DNA of 64,000 bases from Capronia americana (taxonomy: Eukaryota; Ascomycota; Eurotiomycetes; Chaetothyriales; Herpotrichiellaceae). The translations under genes were made by a program, and so were the position numbers. The stretch covers positions 620,001 through 684,000 of the forward strand of contig JADWQD010000015.1 of NCBI GenBank assembly GCA_016110215.1, read 5' to 3'. This document shows, piece by piece, positions 35,501-46,549 of the stretch; the first letter of the stretch is position 1, and each line of letters opens with the position of its first letter. Under the pieces are notes generated by a model. It made no database searches and had not been told where the DNA came from. It saw only the letters and a list, made by a program, of their open reading frames with translations.

Positions 35501-38109
35501 GCATTAACCAACTCGGAAAGATCTACACTCTGCCCAACATTGAGATCCAAGAAGCTTTCTTGAAGCTAAGGGAGCAGGCCAAATGCCATTACCAGAACAA
35601 AGCTGAACTGAACAACGGCCTGGATGTGATCAATAACACCAATCTCAACTATTTCGGCGCGCAACAGAAGGCTGAGTTCTACACATTGAAGGGTATGTTT
35701 TTGGCAAAGCTCCAGGAAGCAGAACAGGCCAATGAGGCCTTTGGCGTTGCTCTGTATTATGATCTCCGCTTGCCCAAAGCGTGGGCTGAATGGGGTCAAT
35801 ACTCTGATCGCAAGTTCAAGGAGAATCCAGCCAATATTGAAGCTGCCAGCAATGCAGTCAGCTGCTATCTCGAAGCAGCGGGGCTCTATAAGAGTGCCAA
35901 GTCAAGAAAGATGCTCAGCCGCGTCTTGTGGCTGCTCAGCCTCGACGACGACGAAGGCCACATTGCTAAGGCATTCGAAGACTTCAAGGGTGAGACGCCA
36001 GTGTGGTATTGGACTACTTTCGTACCGCAGCTCCTCGGCAGTCTCGAGCACAAGGAAGCACGTCTCGCCAAGTCCGTGCTTGTCAAGATCGCCAAAGCTT
36101 TCCCTCAAGCATTGTTCTACCATCTGCGTGCGACAAGGGAAGATTTCCTGGGCAAAAAGAAACAGTTTGAAGCACAGCGAGCCAAACAACAGAAACCCCA
36201 GGACGACAAGAAGGAAGGCGGTTCGCGACCGGGCACAGCTAACGGTGAAACCGCAGCCAACAGCTCGACGTCTCCGAAGCCGAAGCAGGAAGATGGGGAT
36301 GCGAGCCAGGCCAATGGTACCGAGGCCGAGAAGAAACCCGAAGAGCCCAAGAAGCCATGGGATTACACCGATGAGATCATGGCGGGTTTGAAGACTGCTT
36401 TCCCATTGCTTGCCCTTAGCATGGAGACCATGACAGACCAGCTCTCCAAGCACTTCAAGTGTCCGCCCGATGAGGATGCTCACCGGTTGATTGTTGCGCT
36501 GTTGAACGACGGCCTCCACTACATCAGTCGGGCGCCCATGACTTACGCCGAAGGGGCCAAACTACCTCCCCAGACTGAAGCCAATGTTGCCCGATTTGTG
36601 CAGTCCGTCCTTCCCGCCCACATCCGCAAGTCATTCGAGGCGGACTTTGTGCAGACCAAGCCGACCATGTACGAGTACATCCACAAGCTGCGCAAGTGGA
36701 GAGACAAGTTCGAACAAAAGCTCGACAATCGACAGCAATGGGCGCCGCTCGAATCATACAGCCACCATCTGAGCGAGTTCAAGTTCCTCAAGTTCGATGA
36801 TTCGGTGGAAGTCCCGGGACAGTATCAGCAGCACAAGGATAAGAACACCGACTTCGTCCGCATAGAGCGATTCATGCCGACCGTCGAACTCGTCCGAGGC
36901 AACAGTATCTGCCACCGCCGTCTAACAATCCGTGGCCACGACGGATCTCTGCATCCATTTGCCGTCCAACACCCGACGGGAGGCAAAGTCCGTCGTGAAG
37001 AGCGTATTGTCCAACTGTTCCGCATCTTCAACCAAACCCTTGCCAAACGCAAAGAATCCCGCCGCCGAAACCTATATTTCCATTTGCCCATCTTTGTGCC
37101 GATAGCACCGCACATCAGGCTGGTACAAGACGATGCCTCGTACATTACCCTGCAGTCCGTCTACGAAGACCATGTCCGCAAGTTGCCTGCCAACACCATG
37201 TCCCGTGACGACCCGCTCCTCTTCGTGCTCGAAAAATCACGCACCATCGCCGAACAGCAAAAGACCACCCCGCGCACCCCCGAACAAGTCGTTATCATGA
37301 AGACCGAAATCTTCAGCACAATCCAAGAACGCTGGGTCCCCAATACAATCGTCCTGAAGTACTTCCAATCCACCTTCCCTTCGTTCGAAGATTTCTGGCT
37401 CTTCCGCCGACAATTCACGTATCAATTCGCCGCAACAACATTTATGACATACGTCATGCACATGTCTGCGCGGTATCCGATGAAATTCTCCATCTCGAGG
37501 GCCTCTGGGGATATCTGGGCGAGCGACTTACTTCCCAACCTGAACTCCACAAGAGCATTGTTCTACAACCCTGAACAGGTCCCCTTCCGGCTATCACCCA
37601 ACATCCAGACGCTGATGGGTCCCCTTGGCGTGGAAGGGATTTTCACCGCTTCCCTTATGGCAATCGCGCGCTGTTTGACCACTGCAGACGGCGGCGATGG
37701 AGCTTCCGGCAGCGGGTACGAGATGGAACAGCAACTCGCCGTGTTTGTGCGGGATGAGATGTACAATTGGGCAGCTGGAAGACCACAGAACGCTCAAGGC
37801 GCCGAACAGAAAATGGAGGGAAATCACCTGCGGGAACTCGTGGCGATGAATGTGGATTTCATTACGAGAAGGGCGTTGACGTTGGCCAAGACGCAGGGCA
37901 CTGTCAATCCCGGCGCCGCCGCTAGTGGTAGTGGCGCCGGACAGGGTGGTGCGGGAGCAGAAGGCACAAGTGGTGGCAGCGGGAATGCCACGGCGACGGG
38001 CGGAACAGGGGTGCTACCGGCGTGCCAGAACGTGGTAGACTTGATCAGTAAGGCCACGGATCCGACAAGGTTGAGTTCTTTGGACGGGTTGTGGATGCCT
38101 TGGCTCTAA
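26530..38109 (+). CDS. tra1: TRA1, PIKK-family activator-binding subunit of SAGA and NuA4
   Basis: Exon 1 (26530-26599) encodes MASAMDASQKIDLYANRLSD and three more residues. Exon 2 (26660-38109) is a single 11.45-kb frame. The total is 3839 aa, normal for Tra1. The intron must be GC-AG (26600-26659): no GT donor gives the right phase, because the exon frame meets TGA soon after. Most of the protein is HEAT repeats, followed by the FAT domain (about 2570-3150). A charged low-complexity insert lies near 3193-3257, and the kinase-like domain is at about 3430-3760. The kinase fold is degenerate: where active PIKKs have their catalytic and Mg-binding loops, this has MHMSARYPMKFSISRASGDI and WASDLLPN, so it is a pseudokinase as Tra1 proteins are known to be. 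A Gly/Ala-rich stretch precedes the FATC tail, which ends SSLDGLWMPWL. It lies in tandem after RTS1. Confidence 0.95.
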
Positions 38110-38493
38110 GTGGAGGCTAGGAATTCGAGATGGCAGTGAGGATCTGAAATGGGAGTTCACGGGACTGATACAGATTTTCCTAGGGGGTGGTGTATCATGT
38201 AAAAGCATGGCGTTCCGGCGAAATGCTCGGCGAGCATATGAACTGCAATGATGAAAGAGCTGCTTCTGTATATCATTCATCCAGGACAAGGCGAGAGGGA
38301 GACGGGAAGGAAATAGTCCTTGCGAACGTTTCTGCTGTGCTTACGAACCAGGACATGGGATGAAATCGGGGAGGCAAAGCTTCTGCATTGCATTCATTTC
38401 ACAGCATAATTTATTTGTACATAGCATTTACGAACAAGTCTTGGAAGATTCCGCCTTGTTTTCCAGTGGGTGCGATGCATTGCATTACATGGC

Positions 38494-38517
38494 CAATTCA
38501 ATTCAATTTAATTCAAG
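38494..38517. repeat. AATTC-type pentamer run
   Basis: Imperfect tandem copies of AATTC/AATTT within the TRA1 3' flank form a simple-sequence tract in AT-rich, presumably untranslated DNA. Confidence 0.7.
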
Positions 38518-39045
38518 TCCATTCCATCGCATTTCATCCCTCATCCCTCATCAGCTATATAGAGTAGGTGTCTCAAGGAAGAAACTAAACAAGTAGCCAT
38601 AGCCGGTCGCTTCGTGAGTGTCAGGATTCGATGATGATCTTCTTGGATGAGGCTTGCCAGGGAGAACAAGATACAAGTAAGTATAGGACCACACATATCA
38701 TCACCGAGCAAACCAAAATACGAAGACGACTAAGTGAAACGACAGGAAAAGAAGAAAAGAAACCCCCATAGAAAGGGGCGATCGGACGAGAGAGACGTGA
38801 CCCTCGTTGATGCCCGAATCGAATTGTTATCTTGGTTTGATCTACTATTAGACCGTGTGTGGAATGACGAGCCATCCAACACCGTAAATATGTAGATGGT
38901 AGGAGTAGGAACCCGGACGAACAATGCCTGTAACGTTGGTAATAGAGTAGCGCAGACGAACACTGGCACGACTGGGTGCAGGTATAGGTATCGTACAATA
39001 TCGCTGATATCCCATATCCAACATTCGATATCCCGACGCTGATCT

Positions 39046-39080
39046 GAACTGGACTGGACTAGACTGAACTGTATTGAACT
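39046..39080. repeat. Seven GAACT/GGACT-type pentamers
   Basis: Seven consecutive five-base units (GAACT, GGACT, GGACT, AGACT, GAACT, GTATT, GAACT) form an imperfect microsatellite in the convergent spacer. Confidence 0.8.
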
Positions 39081-39901
39081 GGTTTTGGTTCCTGACAACC
39101 CGCCACATCCTCACACATAGATCCCATATATACCACCGTAGAGTCAACTAAGCCTCGCCTGGTTCAAACCCAAATGAACTTGTGAAGGATATGAGGGAGT
39201 TCATGTCTGTAACGTCATGAGAACTGGTGTTGCGTTCCTGCTATTGTCCCATTCCTTTCGACTTCTGTCATTGTCATTGTAACAGCACACCGTCAAGAAG
39301 GCTCGCTCAATCCAATCGATCGTCTTGCGTCCGACTCGAATGTTGTTTATTTTCAGCCTTCTGCCTGTATGTTCTCGCCTCTGGGTGTTGATGACTGGTG
39401 TGTAGGAAGATAGTGTCGTGCGTAGAGGATCATCGAGCTCCTCGAATTGGGCCAAGCCGGCGGGTGTTGAAGTTCGCCGCTTCGAGGTGAGTGTGACGCG
39501 CTCCTTTCGATCAAAAGGAGCCACTCAAGATGCTCGCTCCATGAGGACGGCTACATCGCGGAGAGTCTCGAACTGGAGATGATCGGCAGATAGATGGCGA
39601 TCCGCGACGCACCGTGTCGAGGTTCACAGTCCCGTGTACGTCAACGCTTCCCTGGTTCGGGCTGAAAGGAAATGATCTGTGCAGCTGTGTGCCGTCTGTG
39701 CACATATACCAGGCGGGGTGGGTGAACGTTCAACCGAAGCCCAAGTTCTTTCCTTGCTGCCTGAGTTGCGCGCGGAGCACGCCTAGCTGGGTCAGACACC
39801 CTAACAGACCACCGAACCACACCGCCTGGGCCTTCGCATTGGGGGGGCCCTTGGAAAGAGTTGTCCCTTGCCCATAGTGATGGGCTTCAATCTGCAAATT
39901 C

Positions 39902-42421
39902 TTACATCTCCCATCCCCCGTTGGCCCCGCCTCCAGGGGCAAAAGGTCCTGTCATGTTCTCCCAAGTGGCACTCCCAAAGATATCCGCCACATTATAATC
40001 CATGTTGCCCCAAAACATCGGATCACTGTACTCGCTCATCCCACCTGCACTGCCAGCCCCGCCACCGCTCCCGAGTCCGGGTGCGCCAGAGGGGCTGGGC
40101 ATGCCTGGCAGGTTCATATTCATGGTTGACTGTGCAAATGCGAGGTCTTGAGGGGTTGCATACACGGCTGAGCCGATGCCTGGGTTGAACTGTGGTTGCG
40201 TGGTGGGTTGGCCACGGTCCCAGTTCGAGAAGTCGAACGCGCCGAGTGTGCCGTGGGGGTTGGTGAGGGCTGAAGGGTTGGAGGGGTCGAAATTTGTGGT
40301 TTGGGGCGTCCAGGTATTGGTGCTATTGGGGGTGGAAGATTTGTGTTTCAGCCCTCGAGAGTTGGAGTTCGAATTTGCGGTAACAGAGGACAGGCCTTGA
40401 ATCGGGGAGCTTGCGGTTGAATCGGCGACAGAGGATTTTCTTGGGCTGTTTCCTAGAGCGCCTTCTTCGTTGTTGCTTGCCGTGCGTTGTCGTTTGCGTG
40501 AGGGCTGGTCATAGTCATTTGGCATGCTTTGTGGTGATTGAACGTTCTCGGGTTTCGGCATGGTCAGGAAGCCATTTATCGATGCTTTCCTTGATTGAAT
40601 GCTGACGATCAATAGGCTCAATACTTTATGGCAATTCTGAACTGTGTACCATCTGATGTTCATGCTTTCAAGCAACGTAAGACACGTTTGCATGTCACTG
40701 AGTGCCCTAGCCTTTGCATATTTGCCCAACTGGCATGCAAATGCGATGATGAGGCCAGACATCCACGCCGCCGATAACAGGCCTGGCAGGAACATGGATT
40801 GACCATGCTTTTTGTGTGCCTTGAGGCCGGCGATGATGCCCCTGGAAGCGCGAATGCAGACCTGCAGGCCGTGTTGGAACTCGGGGGTCGACTGGTCCAG
40901 AGAAAGGCGCGGGCGATTGACTAGTAAAAGCAACCGGTGGTAGAGGATCTTGAAGAAACTGGCGAGGTGTTGTTGCGGATGGCTCGACGACGGGTGTTCG
41001 GCCATCGGTTTTGAATTACGACCGTTGGTAGTCGCTGGGGCGTTGTTTTCGCTGCTCTCGTGCGTGTTGCCCTGAGGTCCTGCCTCGTATTCCCCGCTTA
41101 GATTAGCAGGGAGGTCATTCCACCATGTCTCGATGTCGCTGGTTAGGCGGAGAATCTGTTCATGCTTGGGAAATCTGTGATTGATGCTTTTGTGGAACAC
41201 TTCGATTATCTGGCCTGTCAGCTTTCCCCACTGTACGTAGGCCGTCAAAGCCGCTTCTCGGAGTCGTTTCTCTCGAGCTTCCGGCCCGTCGTTGTTGGTT
41301 TGCGCCACACGAGGATCATCATTCAAGGTGCGTGGAGGCGGCATATGTATGCCCATATCCGTATCTGGGCCAGGAGGGGCTATATGGGCCCCTGCTTTGT
41401 GCAGTTCGGGGCCCGACAAGCACACGTCGATATCGTCGTCCTGAATAACATTGGGGTCACCCAGACTGAGGTTGCAGTGCCGATCGAGAGCATACGCCGA
41501 CCAGAATATTCGTTTGCGAATCTCGCAGTCTTCGAGCGACAGCTGTGCATACCGCAAAGGGCAGCGGTGGAGGCCGGCATGATAGATCAGCTTGATGATG
41601 ATTCCTGCAATGGTGCTGGCTTGTCGAATAGCAAGCGTAGCAGTGAGATAGAGTTCGGCCGCAAGGATAGCTTGAATGGTGGAGAGGTCGTGATTAAGAG
41701 CCAGGCATCCAGCGACCCGACAAACATCGGGCGCGGACTTGATGCGCGATTCAACAGGCAGGGACAGATCACTCCGGTCCAGAGCCGCGATATTGATGAT
41801 CAACTGAAACGTCACGAGCTTACGCACGTCCATGGGCGCAGGACTGTCTTTGGCCGGTTTCGAAGGTCGCCGTTGGCGTGGGACCGCGTATATCGACTCC
41901 ATGTCCTTGATGAAACTGGGTCCATGGAGGAACGGAAATAGTGGATGCCAGGTTGTGAAGAACGAGGTGACGAGTTCTATCGCAATCTTTCGATCGGGCG
42001 GTTTCCCCAGGGCGGCCGCGAGATTTTGCGGGAACAGATCGGTGGTGCTTGGGCCATCATGAAGGGGGCCGTTGTAGGAACGACCGTCCGCGTCTTCTCC
42101 CGTGAGGATGTCCTCGCTGGCTGGAACAGCGTTGGGGCCGCCTAGATTGGAGGAGGCGAAAGCGGCGGAAAAGGCGCGTCGAACGGTGTTGACAAAGTAG
42201 ACTCCTGAAGAGCTCCCTAACCAAGCAGTGCCATGGTTGGGAAGCTTTTTCAGCGTCCCGATCTCCGAGGTATGAGTTGGTCGTTCTTCGGGGTGGTTGT
42301 CGGTGTCAGAGTCGTTCGTGGCGACTGTCGCTGTGGCAGAGGTGGTGGACGGTGCAGCGGGGGGTGTGGGTTGACCAACGCTGGGAGACGGAATGTTACT
42401 AGCAGTCGACCGCGGAGTCAT
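39902..42421 (-). CDS. Fungal-specific transcription factor domain protein (Fungal_trans type), no zinc cluster visible
   Basis: This is a single-exon gene of 839 aa starting at the ATG of MTPRSTASN. The frame extends 15 to 20 codons upstream, but only from a TTG, and then meets a stop. The regulatory middle-homology domain spans about residues 140-340: IELVTSFFTTWHPLFPFLHG, the cysteine-containing DVCRVAGCLALNHDLSTIQA, IIIKLIYHAGLHRCPLRYAQ, and the signature RKRIFWSAYALDRHCNLSLG followed by IQDDDIDVCLSGPE. A basic stretch (PSRKRQRTAS) could be a nuclear signal, and the C-terminal third is Ser/Asn/Gly-rich, as in activation domains. The normal companion, an N-terminal Zn2Cys6 cluster, is absent from this frame, and I did not find it in the 500 bp upstream, which is CT-rich and leader-like. 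A distant short first exon is possible. Confidence 0.82.
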   Translation of the reverse strand: MTPRSTASNIPSPSVGQPTPPAAPSTTSATATVATNDSDTDNHPEERPTHTSEIGTLKKLPNHGTAWLGSSSGVYFVNTVRRAFSAAFASSNLGGPNAVPASEDILTGEDADGRSYNGPLHDGPSTTDLFPQNLAAALGKPPDRKIAIELVTSFFTTWHPLFPFLHGPSFIKDMESIYAVPRQRRPSKPAKDSPAPMDVRKLVTFQLIINIAALDRSDLSLPVESRIKSAPDVCRVAGCLALNHDLSTIQAILAAELYLTATLAIRQASTIAGIIIKLIYHAGLHRCPLRYAQLSLEDCEIRKRIFWSAYALDRHCNLSLGDPNVIQDDDIDVCLSGPELHKAGAHIAPPGPDTDMGIHMPPPRTLNDDPRVAQTNNDGPEAREKRLREAALTAYVQWGKLTGQIIEVFHKSINHRFPKHEQILRLTSDIETWWNDLPANLSGEYEAGPQGNTHESSENNAPATTNGRNSKPMAEHPSSSHPQQHLASFFKILYHRLLLLVNRPRLSLDQSTPEFQHGLQVCIRASRGIIAGLKAHKKHGQSMFLPGLLSAAWMSGLIIAFACQLGKYAKARALSDMQTCLTLLESMNIRWYTVQNCHKVLSLLIVSIQSRKASINGFLTMPKPENVQSPQSMPNDYDQPSRKRQRTASNNEEGALGNSPRKSSVADSTASSPIQGLSSVTANSNSNSRGLKHKSSTPNSTNTWTPQTTNFDPSNPSALTNPHGTLGAFDFSNWDRGQPTTQPQFNPGIGSAVYATPQDLAFAQSTMNMNLPGMPSPSGAPGLGSGGGAGSAGGMSEYSDPMFWGNMDYNVADIFGSATWENMTGPFAPGGGANGGWEM

Positions 42422-44017
42422 ATTGACGGGGACGGTCGGGGTGCGGCGAAACAATTCTGGTCGTCCTCTACGGAGCGCTGCGATTGAGCGCCGTCATGGC
42501 GCGATGCACGATGAGAAGGAGAGACGAGTGAGTGCGCGTTGATGTTTGCGGCAAAGTGATGGCCAGGCCTAGATCAATAGAGATGGTTATGTGCTTGCGT
42601 GTGCACAGCTGAAGCACGGGGCGGGTATGCGGTGTGATGTCGTCGGTGGAGGCGAACAGAGATAGCAGCAAAGATGCGACTAGAGGCTGACGGGGCACGA
42701 CGGAGGGAGAGATTGGTGGAAGGAGCAAGCGTACGTGTCGCTGGGACGAGGACTACTGTTGGAATGGCTCGATTAGGACGTGAGGTGAGATGTTGGAAAA
42801 ACGGGGGGTGGAAGGGCCAGAGAGGAGAGGATGAGTCGGTCCTGAGCAGGAGCAGGAGAACGAATCAGCGCAAGAAAAGGTCGAGGGCAAAGTTTAGTAA
42901 CGCCGGAAGAGTGGAATAAGCAGATCCCCGATACCAGTTGAAACACAGGGCCCGACGTTTCTTCTTCTGCGACGGTGGTTGACGGCGTTCGAGGAGAAAC
43001 TAGAAAATAAAAAGCGCAATGGATCGAGAGCCGTAAGGCGCAGGCTGCGCTCTCTTTTTACACTCGCAACTGTTGCCAGCTCGAGCGCCTAGGCTGTTCA
43101 CGCCGACATCAGCTTTTGTAAACACGCTCGAGCAGCTTGTTAAGCTTAGGGAGGGTACCAGGGGACGGCCGTGAAGCCTGAAAATCCCGCGGATGACACC
43201 AGGGCAGCCTAGACTTGCCGCGACACCATCGAGGATTGTGCGTCGGCGCCCAGGCAGAACGGACGCAAAGAGAAGCGCGTCTTCGAGAAAAAGCGTCTGT
43301 CTGACACCCAAAATATCCGCCATTTGAGGACGAAGGGCTGAAAGCGAGCGCGATGACGTAGGCTGACTAACAAGGCGTTGCGGACCTTTTCTTTCACGAT
43401 TCCATCTGGGGTTTCTTTCTTCCTCAGATCGACAATCTGGACATGTCTCATACTCGTACGCACGAAGTGTCTATTTTACATCATCCCATGTCAAAGGCCA
43501 CTTGGAGCGGGGTCCATACACGATTCTCCGTTTTGCGCGTCAGACCACCAAACGAGGCGGAAGTGACCGTTTGTTCCATCGGGGTATCTGTTCATGGCCC
43601 AGAATGAGAGCATAGCTTTCATTCGTGCCCTTCCGTTGCTCTCAACTGGTCTAAGCAGTAGCTTCGAGTCGAGCGGAGACGGACACAGAGGACACCACAT
43701 CTGTCACCCCTACTCAGAAATCCAGATATTGTAGGCAGACAGGAACAAATCGGAAAGGAGCACCACCAAGCACTTTCCCCCGTACTTCGTGCGTCTGCGC
43801 TCACAGCTTACTGGTAGAAGACAAGCGAATCATAACCTGCGTCTCAATTGAGACATCGTGTCAGTCTCCTGTGGAAAAGTCTGGAGAATCCAGCACTCTC
43901 GTGCGAGCCTCGTGCGGGTATGAGGATATTTCTGCGCGCTCTTCCGTTGAAGAAGCAAATCAAGTGCTTTTACTGTTCATACACCTGACTAGAAGCATGC
44001 GTAGCTGGACCAGCTGT
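42422..44017. other. Intergenic region upstream of the regulatory gene
   Basis: About 1.6 kb. The part next to the regulatory gene is strongly CT-rich on the gene strand, consistent with a fungal leader and promoter. The open frames seen here are short or antisense shadows. No zinc-cluster exon was found. Confidence 0.5.
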
Positions 44018-44968
44018 TCATCTCGCAATTCCAACGACCCCATCGCCTTTTTGAACTTGCACGTCCGTGCCAATCACGTCGGCCGTCTTCAACACTTCAA
44101 CCACGCCCTTCATGACACCTTCATCGACCCCTCGCGTCCCCTCCACAAACTTGACGCCCTTCAACCACTCCTTTCCATCCTGTTCGCTGTAGTGACATTG
44201 AGCCTCGCCCGTCCCCAGCATCCGAATCGCCGAGTCTGTGTCGTCGTTGAAAGCCCTAATGCCCTTGTCGAAGGCTTCAAATACCGCCTTCAACGTCTCA
44301 TCCCCGTCGGGGTCTGGAAATGTTTCCGTTGAAGCAGCGACGTGCCAGCTCGGCCATGGCGTGTAAATCTCACCGATCTTCTTCAACTCCGTGTCTTCAC
44401 CGTGAAACCATGGCTTTGTTGTGAAATGCTCCCACATGAAGAAATCCGCCGAGGAGCTGGTTACGCCGTCTCTTAGATCCTTGAACGGACCCAGCGGAAC
44501 GAGCGTCAACCCCTCGGACTTTTGATCTTTTGTTTGGTGCAGCCAGCCCTCTTGTTGCGCGAGTACGAACGCCATGATGTGGCTTCCGCTCCCGAGTCGA
44601 CTTACACCGACGCGTCTGTGTTGTTTCAGATCGTCCACGGTGGAGATGTCATTTCTGTTCCGACCGGTAACAATTGCCCATCGCAAAGGCGTGGAAACCC
44701 ATGAGCCAACGATTGTATACCCTTTCTCTTGCGTGGACTTCTTGTAGTTGTCTGGGTTCAGCAGACCGGCCACCCAGCCTTCCGTCAGCCCGATGGCAAG
44801 GTCGATCTCCTTAGATCTGAGGGAAGTAATCATATGCCCGGTACCGGAGGGGAAAGGGACGAGCGATACCTGCAGATTCGAGGGAAAGAGGGAATGTTTT
44901 GTACAGAGATGGAGCGGGAGAAGATAGTGTTCGGGCACGAAGCCTATTCGGATGACCTTGTTCGCCAT
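44018..44968 (-). CDS. Periplasmic-binding-protein-like protein (NMT1/THI5-like, Ca3427 type)
   Basis: This is a single-exon gene of 316 aa starting MANKVIRIGFVPEHYLLPL. The fold is the two-lobed type II periplasmic binding protein, as in bacterial nitrate/sulfonate/taurine ABC-transporter receptors. Visible features are the first lobe strand VIRIGFVPEH, LVPFPSGTGHMITSLRSKEI (ligand-pocket loop), EIDLAIGLTEGWVAGL, the hinge-region VGVSRLGSGSHIMAFVLAQQ, and the second-lobe DLRDGVTSSSADFFMWEHFT. No signal peptide or metal-binding CCCFC-type motif of true THI5 pyrimidine synthases is seen, so this is not a thiamine-pyrimidine synthase. It matches instead the cytosolic fungal group whose structurally studied member is Candida albicans Ca3427. 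Its ligand is unknown. An in-frame extension upstream to 45115 lacks the family's character. Confidence 0.85.
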   Translation of the reverse strand: MANKVIRIGFVPEHYLLPLHLCTKHSLFPSNLQVSLVPFPSGTGHMITSLRSKEIDLAIGLTEGWVAGLLNPDNYKKSTQEKGYTIVGSWVSTPLRWAIVTGRNRNDISTVDDLKQHRRVGVSRLGSGSHIMAFVLAQQEGWLHQTKDQKSEGLTLVPLGPFKDLRDGVTSSSADFFMWEHFTTKPWFHGEDTELKKIGEIYTPWPSWHVAASTETFPDPDGDETLKAVFEAFDKGIRAFNDDTDSAIRMLGTGEAQCHYSEQDGKEWLKGVKFVEGTRGVDEGVMKGVVEVLKTADVIGTDVQVQKGDGVVGIAR

Positions 44969-45853
44969 GGCGGGTGATGGCGATGATATACGAGCTTGTG
45001 GCAAGGGTTGTAGAAGGGATGAGGCGGTAGCTTCAGAAAGGATCCGCCCTTGCGGTCTTGTGTCTGCGATTCTGGAAAGGAAGTCAATGCTTCGTCTCGT
45101 CTCCAAAATGTCCAAAAGCCCCGTGAGCCCCTCCCCCGCACTGTCATTTTCTACCGCAGTTCTACCGAGCGAGCCTTATCCGCAACGAACCTCAGCCTCG
45201 CATGACAATATCAAAGCTGCGACTGCTCGCCTGCAGACTGCGGTGGATTGACCCAAGACCCCCGTAGGTGGTGGCACTGGTAGTGCATCTCCATCCTCGG
45301 AATTGGCCGGAACTAATGCTCAGGTCTGAGTGTCACGCTTGAGGGCGTTCGGAACGAGCTCCGCTCTCATTTGCGGGGATTCCGCGCCTGATACTGGGCG
45401 CGGTATAATAGGAGAACAGAGTCAGCTGGACCAGAAGAGCCTGCAATTGCGCTCGACATTGGCAGTTTCTGAACGAGAAGGATTGCATACTTTGAGAGGC
45501 TGGCTTCAGTGATCAACTTGAAGCTAGATTGCTTGGAATTGGCCTGGCAACGCCGGTAAAACATTTAAGAGCTTGGACAAGACTTGGAAATTGCGGAGGC
45601 CGACGCATCACCGCAGCAAGAAGGGTCTTCGAGACAGGGGCCACCAACAACAGGGTGCAGTTTGGGCGCAGCTTGCATATCACATCTGCACGCACGGCCC
45701 CAGATCTTGCTAGCTTTTTCGCTAGTTTAGACCATTCCCCCTTGATCAGCACAAACCCCAGGCAGAAGACGAGAGTGTGGGCGGAGCTTAGGCGGATTCC
45801 CCAGACTTTGGCACGACTGGAGTTGTTTGGAAGTCTGACGAGCTCTGTCAAAG
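44969..45853. promoter_or_regulatory. Divergent upstream region of the Ca3427-like and zeta-GST genes
   Basis: About 0.88 kb between divergent starts. Overlapping open frames of 110-112 codons exist on both strands near 45.51-45.86 kb, but neither has recognisable features and one overlaps the GST start. No clear regulatory motif was identified. Confidence 0.4.
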
Positions 45854-46549
45854 ATGTCTGACAAGCCTAGGTACAAGTATACCTTGTTTAGCTACTTTCG
45901 TAGCTCCTGTTCAGGCCGAATTCGGATCGCCGCTCACCTGAAAGATATCCCGCTGGAGTACAAATACATCCATTTGGTCAAAGGCGAGCAGCATAGCACG
46001 GAGTACCACGCCTTGAACCCGAGCGACTCTGTGCCCACTTTGGTCGTCAGAGATCAAGAAACAGACGAGGAGATCACCAGGATCAGACAGTCAGTTGCGA
46101 TCTTGGAGTTCTTCGAAGAGGTTGAAGAGGGGAACGGAGTGGAGCTGCTGCCGGGCAAGGACGACCCACTGGGCAGGGCGAGGGTAAGGGAGCTGGTGAA
46201 CATCGTCGCAAGCGATATCCAACCAGTTACAAACCTGCGAGTGCTGAGTTACATCAAGCCGCTCAACGTCGACGCACAAAAGTGGCAGCAGCACTTCATG
46301 AGCTTAGGGCTCCGAGCATATGAGGAGCTAGTCAAGGTCTATGGCGGAAAGTATAGTGTCGGGAACTCAGTGACCATGGCAGACTGCGCTCTTGCGCCGG
46401 CGGTTGACGGAGCGTTGAGGTTCGGCGTCGACGTTCAGGGAGAGTTCCCTCGTATCTGGCAGGTGTGGGAAGAGATTGGGCAACTGGATGCATTCAGGAA
46501 AGGAAGATGGAATAATCAGCCAGACACACCAGAGGACTTGAGGGGCTGA
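45854..46549 (+). CDS. Zeta-class glutathione transferase / maleylacetoacetate isomerase
   Basis: This is a single-exon gene of 231 aa, the usual length. Zeta GSTs isomerise maleylacetoacetate to fumarylacetoacetate in phenylalanine/tyrosine breakdown, using glutathione. The active-site signature SSCSGRIRIA is at residues 17-26. The glutathione-binding loop is DSVPTLVVRDQETDEEITRIRQSVAILEF, with the cis-Pro in VPTLV and the Ser in RQSVAI. The C-terminal domain has DIQPVTNLRVLSYI and YSVGNSVTMADCALAPAVDGA. The partner genes of the pathway (homogentisate dioxygenase, fumarylacetoacetase) are not in this window, so it does not belong to a local tyrosine-degradation cluster. A paralogue with another xenobiotic role is possible. 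Confidence 0.9.
   Translation: MSDKPRYKYTLFSYFRSSCSGRIRIAAHLKDIPLEYKYIHLVKGEQHSTEYHALNPSDSVPTLVVRDQETDEEITRIRQSVAILEFFEEVEEGNGVELLPGKDDPLGRARVRELVNIVASDIQPVTNLRVLSYIKPLNVDAQKWQQHFMSLGLRAYEELVKVYGGKYSVGNSVTMADCALAPAVDGALRFGVDVQGEFPRIWQVWEEIGQLDAFRKGRWNNQPDTPEDLRG

Larger units (their letters stand above)
38110..39901. other. Convergent intergenic region with pentamer repeats
   Basis: This is 1.8 kb between the 3' ends of TRA1 (+) and a regulatory-domain gene (-). No gene is supported; a 107-codon minus-strand frame (39201-39524) starts at GTG and has no recognisable domain. Two AT-rich or pentameric simple repeats lie here. Confidence 0.55.

Noticed and set aside
39155..39175. GGTTCAAACCC, resembling a tRNA B box
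   Set aside because: There is no A box or foldable acceptor and anticodon arms at the right distance.
43871..44332. 153-codon plus-strand frame
   Set aside because: It is antisense to the Ca3427-like gene, whose sense frame matches a known fold.
45529..45861. 110-codon frame ending inside the zeta-GST start
   Set aside because: It begins without an ATG and overlaps the GST start in another frame; a comparable frame exists on the opposite strand, so openness is not informative.
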